From Neolewinella persica DSM 23188 (GTDB taxonomy: Bacteria; Bacteroidota; Bacteroidia; Chitinophagales; Saprospiraceae), in assembly GCF_000373105.1 (NCBI RefSeq), contig NZ_KB890428.1:1-64000 (forward strand): a stretch of DNA of 64,000 bases. Direction: 5' to 3'. A program made the translations under genes and the position numbers. The notes below the pieces were generated by a model that was given only the letters and a program-made list of their open reading frames with translations, made no database searches and was not told the origin of the DNA. Shown in pieces: positions 58,350-64,000 of this stretch. The stretch's first letter is position 1; each line of letters begins with the position of its first letter.

Positions 58350-58871
58350 CTACCCAAAAAGCTCTTTCAGGTTAGCAGCATTCGCAGGTTTCATTCTCCC
58401 GGCCAGGACCAGTCGCAACTCCCGTCGGCGAAGGGCCGCTTCAAAACGTTGTTCTTCAATTTCAGAGAGCGGAACTACTTCTGGAACCGGAACCGGGGAT
58501 CCATTGTCTTTGTCCAGGGCGACGAAGGTGAAATAAGCGTGGTGTGTGCGTCTGGGATTCATGCCCTGCATGGTTGCCGCAGTGGCCTGTACGTATACTT
58601 CCAGGCTGGTGTTGAATGCCCGGGTCACGGTAGCTTCCAACGTCACAACTTCCCCGTTACGGATGGGGGACCCGAAGGCAACATTGTCGACCGAAGCAGT
58701 CACTACCGGTTTGGCACAGTGTTTTCCTGCACAAATAGCACAGGCGATGTCCATCCAACGCAGCATATTCCCACCCATCAGGTTATTTTGTGGGTTGGTG
58801 TCGTTGGGCATTACCAACTCGGACATGATTGTACGGCTTTCTTCGATTTTCTTTGGGGCGGGTCGGGACAT
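58350..58871 (-). CDS. Acyl-CoA thioesterase, hotdog fold
   Basis: 173 aa from the ATG at 58871 (MSRPAPKKIEESRTIMSELV); the extension to 58952 lacks family likeness. The motif MPNDTNPQNNLMGGNMLRWM with the catalytic Asp in MDIACAICA, then PVVTASVDNVAFGSPIRNGE, identifies the YciA/BACH type hexameric thioesterases that hydrolyse acyl-CoA to free acid and CoA. The C-terminal 40 residues are charged and helical. Cytoplasmic. Single gene. Confidence 0.9.
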   Translation of the reverse strand: MSRPAPKKIEESRTIMSELVMPNDTNPQNNLMGGNMLRWMDIACAICAGKHCAKPVVTASVDNVAFGSPIRNGEVVTLEATVTRAFNTSLEVYVQATAATMQGMNPRRTHHAYFTFVALDKDNGSPVPVPEVVPLSEIEEQRFEAALRRRELRLVLAGRMKPANAANLKELFG

Positions 58872-59094
58872 CTGGTTTGATTGCTTCTGTGAAGGGTTTA
58901 CTAATGCGAATGCGGCTGCAAAGAAAGGACTATTTGGCGGGTTCTCCCTCATTTCTATTGAACGGATACAAGCGCTGTTGGCAAACAGAATCTTAACCTG
59001 CGAATTTCAATTTCAGGTACCAGGAAATGGGCCAACGCTAAAAGCTGCGCCGACAAGTTTTAGTTTAGATAATGTAGAGCTAAGATTGAAGCCG

Positions 59095-59499
59095 TTACCG
59101 AAGCATAACCCCCGGACGGTCGAGAACGGGTACTACCTTTAAAGCCTGCGGACTGATCTCACCAGCTTGAAAGACATAACGCTTATCCAGCATTACCTCT
59201 CCCTCATTAAAACTGATCCAGTACTCATTTTTGAGGTCAAAAAGCTCGCGTTGAATCGGTTCTACCTTTAAAAAGGAATTTGGCATAATGATCTGATGGA
59301 AGTGGCGGAGTACGGTCGTGGTCTTATCGCTTCCGTTAATTTCTCCATAACCCTGGCTGGTAATCAGAACACTCTCCATGGGCTCGGTGCGGAGGTTTAC
59401 GATATAGGTGTCCCACAATTCCTCTTCAGTACCATTATCGCGAGGTACTACTGCTACAATAATGTCCTGGACTTCGGGTGTGGTGATATCTTTGTTCAT
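59095..59499 (-). CDS. Conserved Bacteroidota protein of unknown function
   Basis: 134 aa, all-beta character with hydrophobic/charged alternation (DIIVAVVPRDNGTEEELWDT; SVLITSQGYGEINGSDKTTT; FLKVEPIQRELFDLKNEYWI; KRYVFQAGEISPQALKVVPV). It belongs to a short family common in Bacteroidota that is sometimes mislabelled as a phenylalanyl-tRNA synthetase subunit; it has no synthetase motif. No signal peptide. Function unknown. Confidence 0.6.
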   Translation of the reverse strand: MNKDITTPEVQDIIVAVVPRDNGTEEELWDTYIVNLRTEPMESVLITSQGYGEINGSDKTTTVLRHFHQIIMPNSFLKVEPIQRELFDLKNEYWISFNEGEVMLDKRYVFQAGEISPQALKVVPVLDRPGVMLR

Positions 59500-59607
59500 A
59501 AGGCAATATGTTCAGTAGGCATGTGAGATTGCCCGCGAAGATAAGGACTTCCTTGTTAAGAAACTCAGTATTAGTGGTTAAGAAAAGGTTACCGGATAAC
59601 CGTTTTT

Positions 59608-59627
59608 CGGGCGCGAACGCAGGTGCA
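59608..59627 (+). repeat. Dispersed intergenic repeat A, single unit
   Basis: CGGGCGCGAACGCAGGTGCA in the 296-bp gap upstream of the unknown beta protein. The same gap has a perfect hairpin GCCCCC-TCA-GGGGGC at 59772-59786, 9 bp past the stop codon of the isomerase-like gene. Confidence 0.65.
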
Positions 59628-59771
59628 CAGTAAGACTAAAAAGCAAAGTAAGTAGCGTAAACCCCGCTTTTCTATTGGTGCATTTTGCGGAAGGAAAAGA
59701 TTAGGCTTTATTGACAATAATGTAGAGGCAAATACCAGCCTTGGCGTCTTTATCAGGGTTTAGCTGGGGTC

Positions 59772-59786
59772 GCCCCCTCAGGGGGC
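59772..59786. terminator. Short GC hairpin after the isomerase-like gene
   Basis: GCCCCC, loop TCA, GGGGGC. It lies 9 bp past the stop codon of the leftward gene. On that strand no U-tract follows, so it may act as an RNA 3'-end stabiliser rather than an intrinsic terminator. Confidence 0.4.
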
Positions 59787-59795
59787 ATTCTTTCA

Positions 59796-60740
59796 TTAAC
59801 CTTGTAAGAAGATCAGGCTCTTCTCTGCACTGGCCAGGCTTCCTGTGTCGTAGTTGCCATCCTGCTCCACCATACAGTATGCTACGCCGAGTTCTTTGCC
59901 GTACCGCATCAGTTCTTTGATGGGCATTTCGCCGTCGGGCAGTTCCTCGTAGGCGTTGCCGGGTACGTCGTCCAACCGGGTGACGACGGGTGTGCCCGGA
60001 TGAAGTTGCTTAAGGTGAAGAAGCTCGAGGCGGTTGGAGATTCTTTCCATGGTCTTGCGCGCATCCTGCCCGGCGATCTGTGCCCAGAAAAGATCTAGCT
60101 CGAAGGGGACAAGGTCGCCATCCATCCGATCCAACAGCAAGTCAAAACCTGTGGTACCCTCAATTGGGTCCCATTCAAAATTGTGGTTGTGGTAGGCCAT
60201 CTGGAGGCCACTCTGCTTGGCTCTCAGGCCAGCTTCGTTGAGGTCATCGGCCAGTTTTCGCCAATCATCGCCACTGGTCCGTTCTTCCGGGCGGAGGTAG
60301 CCGAATACCAGGTGGCTCAGCCCGGCTTCGCCAGCCTGGTCCAGTACCTCGTTGAACTCGAAGGGCGTATCATCCGGGGTGTACTGCCAGCCGCCAGTTA
60401 CGGTGTTCCAATTAATAAAGGAACTGTGGACCTTAAGGCCGAGGTCGTCGCAGACGGGCTTTAGTTCACCCAGTAGACGGGTATCTCCAAATTCAACCTG
60501 GTAGTAGCCAAGTTCCTTCAGGGTCTTCAGTGTCCCGTGAGGATCTTTTTCCATTTGATCGCGGACGGTCCAGAGTTGAATGCCGATGGTGTCTAGGTAG
60601 GGCAGGGTAGATTCGGGCATTTCTTCGGGAGTTTTTTTCGTTGTTGTCTTATTTGTTGTGTTCCCACAACCAAGTAGTGGCAGGCCGGCGGCAGCGATGA
60701 TGGAATTGCGGAGGAATATCCGGCGGGAGTTGGTTAGCAT
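59796..60740 (-). CDS. Exported sugar phosphate isomerase/epimerase-like TIM-barrel lipoprotein
   Basis: 314 aa. The N-terminus MLTNSRRIFLRNSIIAAAG has a Tat-like RRxFLR motif followed by lipobox LLGC, so it is probably Tat-exported and lipid-anchored. The body is an AP-endonuclease-2/xylose-isomerase-like barrel (DTIGIQLWTVRDQMEKDPHG; GLSHLVFGYLRPEE; MAYHNHNFEWDP; FELDLFWAQIAGQDARKTME; LLHLKQLHPG), with metal-binding His/Glu/Asp typical of the fold. Likely a sugar epimerase or isomerase of unknown substrate. 156 bp from the futalosine hydrolase gene, same direction. Confidence 0.85.
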   Translation of the reverse strand: MLTNSRRIFLRNSIIAAAGLPLLGCGNTTNKTTTKKTPEEMPESTLPYLDTIGIQLWTVRDQMEKDPHGTLKTLKELGYYQVEFGDTRLLGELKPVCDDLGLKVHSSFINWNTVTGGWQYTPDDTPFEFNEVLDQAGEAGLSHLVFGYLRPEERTSGDDWRKLADDLNEAGLRAKQSGLQMAYHNHNFEWDPIEGTTGFDLLLDRMDGDLVPFELDLFWAQIAGQDARKTMERISNRLELLHLKQLHPGTPVVTRLDDVPGNAYEELPDGEMPIKELMRYGKELGVAYCMVEQDGNYDTGSLASAEKSLIFLQG

Positions 60741-60864
60741 GGTGACTTTGTCTCGTGTTCGTCAGCCGAAAGTAGGAATTTATTAATTGAGTTCCAGACC
60801 TCCGAATCCGGCAAATGATCGCAGGACCCGGAGATCCGGAACCATTTCCCTTTGCTCCTTTAAT

Positions 60865-60891
60865 CTCTTCCCCGGCACCTGCGGCCCCGCC
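60865..60891 (-). repeat. Dispersed intergenic repeat A, single inverted unit
   Basis: CCCCGGCACCTGCGGCCCCG then CC, directly 3' of the futalosine hydrolase stop codon (5 bp). Confidence 0.7.
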
Positions 60892-60896
60892 TGATT

Positions 60897-61580
60897 CTAG
60901 ACCTGAATAAACGCCTTCAGTAGTTGTTGTAACGCTTCATTTAATGCGGTGATCGCTTCCTTCATTTTCCAGGCTTCCCGATTCCGCACCTCAACATAGT
61001 TACTGATTGCCCGTAGTTGCAATGGCGCTACTCCGGACTGCAAACAAGCGTAGAAAAATGCGGCTCCTTCCATGCTCTCGACCCGGGCTTCCGGAAACCG
61101 ACTCCGAAGCCGGGATATGCCGGCAGCTGAACCACTTACTCGATTCACCGAAATGCCTGCGACATCGTCGAAAGGTAAGGAGGCCAATCCTTCTGGAATT
61201 TCAAGTTCCTCCCTGCGGTTAAATGGTCTGCCGGGAGGCAAACCGATCTCCCCAAGACTAAGATGCGTCCCATCCGGAGCTTCCGCCCCTAAATCACCAA
61301 AACGCTCAGAGGTGACGCGGACGACCTGGCCCAACGCAAGCCCCGGGTCAATCGCGCCGCCAACACCCGCCTGAATGGCCAATTGAGGTAACGGGCCATT
61401 CCCGAATCGGTGGCCAAGGGTATAGGCCGTAGCGGTGAGTCCGACTCCGGTAAATAAAACCTCCAATGAAACCGTACCGAAATGCAGGATATTACCTTCC
61501 TCTCTCTCGGCCCTGGCCCTCAGCCAGTTTATGGTAGGTTCCGTTTCGAAGAGGGTGGCGGAAATTAACAGGATTTTCAT
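60897..61580 (-). CDS. mqnB: Futalosine hydrolase
   Basis: 227 aa, nucleoside phosphorylase fold (MTAN-like). It cleaves futalosine to dehypoxanthine futalosine and hypoxanthine in the alternative menaquinone pathway. IQAGVGGAIDPGLALGQVVR, the ribose-binding SMEGAAFFYACLQSGV and the MqnB-type ISNYVEVRN (Asn in place of the MTAN catalytic Asp) are seen. Its presence implies menaquinone synthesis by the futalosine route. Other mqn genes are not in the window. Confidence 0.88.
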   Translation of the reverse strand: MKILLISATLFETEPTINWLRARAEREEGNILHFGTVSLEVLFTGVGLTATAYTLGHRFGNGPLPQLAIQAGVGGAIDPGLALGQVVRVTSERFGDLGAEAPDGTHLSLGEIGLPPGRPFNRREELEIPEGLASLPFDDVAGISVNRVSGSAAGISRLRSRFPEARVESMEGAAFFYACLQSGVAPLQLRAISNYVEVRNREAWKMKEAITALNEALQQLLKAFIQV

Positions 61581-61598
61581 GGGGGTAAGTTACGGAGT

Positions 61599-61684
61599 TC
61601 GCTTCGCTCCCGTTGCAGGGCGCCTTTGGCGCGTTGCAGGGGTCGCTTCGCTCCCGTTGCAGTACGCCTTCGGCGCGTTGCAGG
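61599..61684. repeat. Two tandem 42-bp copies with internal hairpins
   Basis: Copies at 61599-61640 and 61643-61684, each running TCGCTTCGCTCCCGTTGCAG, then a GCGCC/GGCGC hairpin, then GTTGCAGG. Period 44 bp. Followed at 61688 by CTACCGC and CTCACTTCGCTCG words that echo repeat family B. Confidence 0.6.
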
Positions 61685-61782
61685 TTGCAGCTACCGCACT
61701 AGGAAGCTCACTTCGCTCGTGCGATATTTTTGAAAAAAATCCTGGAATAATTTGGCTGAATTGCCTGTGGCAATTTTTTTTG

Positions 61783-61944
61783 TGCAACTCCTGCAACTCC
61801 TGCAACTCCTGCAACTCCTGCAACTCCTGCAACTCCTGCAACTCCTGCAACTCCTGCAACTCCTGCAACTCCTGCAACTCCTGCAACTCCTGCAACTCCT
61901 GCAACTCCTGCAACTCCTGCAACTCCTGCAACTCCTGCAACTCC
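61783..61944. repeat. 9-bp minisatellite (TGCAACTCC), 18 perfect units, abutting the DUF2254 stop codon
   Basis: Eighteen identical TGCAACTCC units with no interruption. On the minus strand the units follow the DUF2254 stop codon without a gap and keep its reading frame. Read through, they would encode (ELQ)n, a coiled-coil-like heptad-poor helix, ending in a further 60 residues. Longest perfect repeat in the window. Confidence 0.95.
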
Positions 61945-63299
61945 TACTTCACCCCAGTTTCCGATAAGTGAGCGTCCAGTAAAAATTCAGTGTCTTTGAG
62001 CATGTGTCTCAGTTCCTGACGGGCGGCAAAAGCTTCACGGGCCAATACCCGGCGGTCGGCAGAATTGATGATGTTGTTGCCGGCATCTTCCAATAGTGCT
62101 TGTATCTCTATAATAATGGTTTGTTGGAAAGTCTCGTTTTTCCCTACTCCACCAAGTAGATGAAACAGCATTTGTAAAAGCCTTCGCATGACCAGCACGT
62201 CCTGTTTACAATATTGCCGAAGCTCTTGCATGACTGCTACCAGTACCTCTTCAAACGTATTTACTTTCAGCCAGACTTCTCCTCCACCTTCCTCCCCGCA
62301 AAATTTATTGTACTTCGGTAGGTTCATCAGCCGGCCCATTAGCCCGGTTAGCCGGTCCATCACGTCAATGGCGGTGCCGGGGTCATTGATTCCCGGAGAC
62401 ATGGCCCTTACGGCAATTTCGGTCAGGAGTCTGATGGGCGGCAAATACCAATTGTTGAATTTCTGGCTGATTGGAGAAACTGCCTCCATTACCTTGTTTA
62501 TTTGTTCCTCATCCAGCTCTTGCTCACTTAGTAATAAAGGGTTATTCATTGGGACAAACTGCCCCTTTGCCGTTCCGATGTAAAAGCGGGAACCGTAATC
62601 TTTGGCAAGCCTGGACAACTGATGATGATTTACCGTACCGACAAAACCTCCAATGGGAGAAGGGATCGCGTACCAATCTTGCAGGTTTTCGGGCAGCTCG
62701 GCGGTCGTAAAGTCATCGTTATGTATCGCTTTTTCTATCGCTGTTAATCCTTCTCCGTAAACCTCCTCTATGATGTGAGATACCTGGATTTTGTTAGAGA
62801 TGGTAGTGACGAAGTAGAGAAAAAAGACAAGGCAAAGCACTCCTAAAACGATACATAAGAGTACGGATAAATTAGGCACGAATCCGTTGTCGTCTTCCCG
62901 GATACTGAGCAACACAATGATGCTTAAAATGATGGTGGCGAGGTAGAACCCCATCACAAATTGCAAGGCCCTGCTGCCGGTGAACATTGGTAACAAACGC
63001 GGACTGTAGCTGTTGGCTACCTGACTGAACAAGGTCATCATCTGGGTGAAAGTGAAAACCATCAGGGTAATTACTCCGCCAATTAATATACCGAGAATAG
63101 CCCTTGCCGTATCCTGGCTGCTAATGACTACCGCTGGCAGGTTTTCAGAGATCTCTGCGCTGATCTCGGTGTTCAATTCCAGGGAAAACAAACCGAAGCC
63201 CAATAACATCGCGATGATCATCATCGGCAAAGGAAGAAAGGCGAGGCTGTCGAAGGCATTTCTAACCCACCCGAGGAAAAAGCGATAAATGCGTTGCAT
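61944..63299 (-). CDS. DUF2254 membrane protein
   Basis: 451 aa. Four hydrophobic segments in the first 165 residues (LPLPMMIIAMLLGFGLFSLE; AILGILIGGVITLMVFTFTQ; FVMGFYLATIILSIIVLL; LSVLLCIVLGVLCLVFFLYF). The typical DUF2254 block AMSPGINDPGTAIDVMDRLT lies near residue 310. The C-terminal third is helical. Function unknown; members are widespread in the cytoplasmic membrane. The stop codon shares its last base with the minisatellite that follows. Promoter not obvious upstream. Confidence 0.9.
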   Translation of the reverse strand: MQRIYRFFLGWVRNAFDSLAFLPLPMMIIAMLLGFGLFSLELNTEISAEISENLPAVVISSQDTARAILGILIGGVITLMVFTFTQMMTLFSQVANSYSPRLLPMFTGSRALQFVMGFYLATIILSIIVLLSIREDDNGFVPNLSVLLCIVLGVLCLVFFLYFVTTISNKIQVSHIIEEVYGEGLTAIEKAIHNDDFTTAELPENLQDWYAIPSPIGGFVGTVNHHQLSRLAKDYGSRFYIGTAKGQFVPMNNPLLLSEQELDEEQINKVMEAVSPISQKFNNWYLPPIRLLTEIAVRAMSPGINDPGTAIDVMDRLTGLMGRLMNLPKYNKFCGEEGGGEVWLKVNTFEEVLVAVMQELRQYCKQDVLVMRRLLQMLFHLLGGVGKNETFQQTIIIEIQALLEDAGNNIINSADRRVLAREAFAARQELRHMLKDTEFLLDAHLSETGVK

Positions 63300-63390
63300 A
63301 ATGTAAGGTTAGCGGTTCTTTCCTTTAAGGCAGGTTGTTGTCATCGTGTTCGATCACCGGATATTTAGGCTTTGGGTATCGTCAAATGAC

Positions 63391-64000
63391 CTACTTAGAA
63401 GTATCCAAAAATACACCAATACTAAATGATGGTGCCGCAGCGATAATACGACCACTCAAAGCCGTAGCCGCGCCAGCGCTAATTCCTATCTTGGAGGTTA
63501 CGTAAATGTTGATCTCCCCGCCCAGACTAAGGTATTCAGCATTATTGCTGAAGATGCTGGTGGAGGAGACAGTTTCGGCGGTTTCACCGTTCATAAACGA
63601 TTTGCTGCCTGCCAGGCGGCCGATGAGCCAGACGCGCTGGTCGGCCAGCCCGTAGCCGGCTTCGAGTCCGTATCGGAATTCGTCGCTGAACCCGTTGCTA
63701 CGGTTATTTATGCCGAGGGATGCCGTAGCGTACAGGTCTTTGGTCAAACTTTTACCCGCACTTAAGGTAAGCATTTGGTTGAATTCTCCGTCTCCGGTTT
63801 GCAGGTTCATCTGCTCCCCTCCGGCGGATTCTCCCAGCGGAAGTCCGAGGGTCAGCGTTGCTGAAACAGGCAGTGTTGATCCTGGCTTGTTGAGGGCATA
63901 ACGCAGGGCAATATCCGTATCCCCCAGGCCACCGATGGCTTCTCCGGGAATAATCACGTTACCCCGTGTGCCAGATAGTTGATTGTTAATCACGTTGCGA
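63391..64000 (-). CDS. Outer-membrane beta-barrel-like protein, N-terminus beyond window
   Basis: At least 203 aa; open to the right edge, and the only in-frame start codon in the window (GTG at 63993) is too close to the edge to accept. Alternating strands with Gly/Asn turns (DIALRYALNKPGSTLPVSAT; FGYGLADQRVWLIGR-like text; GGEINIYVTSKIGISAGAAT) and a C-terminal FSIGVFLDTSK suggest a small beta-barrel of the porin or 'transporter' type that ends in an aromatic strand. No signal peptide is visible because the start is missing. Family not resolved. Confidence 0.6.
   Translation of the reverse strand, partial: RNVINNQLSGTRGNVIIPGEAIGGLGDTDIALRYALNKPGSTLPVSATLTLGLPLGESAGGEQMNLQTGDGEFNQMLTLSAGKSLTKDLYATASLGINNRSNGFSDEFRYGLEAGYGLADQRVWLIGRLAGSKSFMNGETAETVSSTSIFSNNAEYLSLGGEINIYVTSKIGISAGAATALSGRIIAAAPSFSIGVFLDTSK

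Noticed and set aside
61590-61940. Minus-strand ORF (Gln-Glu-Leu)n as a separate gene
   Set aside because: It has no standard start codon outside the repeat and directly continues the DUF2254 frame; treated as possible read-through only.
61783-61944. CRISPR array
   Set aside because: The units are identical 9-mers with no spacers.
61435-61971. Plus-strand ORF of 178 codons with a Cys-Asn-Ser repeat
   Set aside because: The repeat is just the translated minisatellite and the rest overlaps mqnB in antisense; no start context or family likeness.
1-64000. tRNA or rRNA genes
   Set aside because: None recognised by eye on either strand; a covariance search was not possible.

Overview
The window looks like chromosomal DNA of a Bacteroidota bacterium, most likely a marine Saprospirales/Lewinella-type organism. 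This is inferred from type IX secretion sorting domains, a SusC/SusD pair, TAnnTTTG-like promoter elements with little visible Shine-Dalgarno sequence, futalosine-route menaquinone synthesis (mqnB), DUF2254, and best-remembered family resemblances. No rRNA, tRNA or CRISPR array was seen.

Layout. 0-0.6 kb: an edge-truncated, probably frameshifted tyrosine recombinase start next to a truncated prenyltransferase-repeat gene. 0.6-30.2 kb: a dense stress / low-oxygen block. It holds seven two-domain universal stress proteins, a phosphoketolase, an MscS channel, a GNAT/YoaP acetyltransferase, a small sigma factor, a CBS protein, an OmpA lipoprotein, a FixL-like PAS histidine kinase, a MacAB-type ABC exporter with its adaptor, an SDR, a cupin, a KilA-N protein, a split kinase/phosphotransferase pair, OsmC, a translocase-like membrane protein with HEAT repeats, and a P1B-4 metal ATPase. 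30.4-38.3 kb: a 1.3 kb-codon DNA-repair-type AAA ATPase, MarC, a lactonase lipoprotein and RtcB. 38.7-50.7 kb: T9SS-type secreted proteins, a C39-peptidase ABC exporter with HlyD partner, TfoX-N, and an M14 carboxypeptidase lipoprotein. 50.8-55.5 kb: an orphan susCD pair. 56-64 kb: housekeeping genes (exonuclease III, cysteine desulfurase, thioesterase, sugar isomerase-like protein, futalosine hydrolase, DUF2254) and an edge-truncated beta-barrel-like protein.

How it works together. The main result is a repeated regulatory architecture in the 3-28 kb block. There are nine composite operators, each made of two CRP/FNR-type dyads (TGA-N6-TCA, mostly TGAT-N4-ATCA) whose centres are exactly 22 bp apart. 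From the outer edge of the promoter-facing dyad it is 28 (twice 29) nt to a TTTG-like -7 element in 12 directions, which puts the dyad near the class II (-41.5) position. These sites serve essentially every USP transcription unit plus sigma, CBS, OmpA, SDR, cupin, kinase and metal-ATPase genes, and I found no such pair in the intergenic DNA from 28 to 64 kb. The same block encodes a histidine kinase whose PAS domain keeps the FixL haem-pocket residues. Together this suggests a DosR/Anr-like oxygen- or redox-responsive regulon of Bacteroidota; the CRP/FNR regulator itself is not in the window.

A second result is a dispersed intergenic repeat (consensus GGGCGGGGYCGCAGGTGCAA), 18 units at 14 loci, often as inverted pairs, plus a second ~82-bp palindromic family adjacent to it at three loci, and two variable-looking tandem repeats (7 bp x 11; 9 bp x 18).
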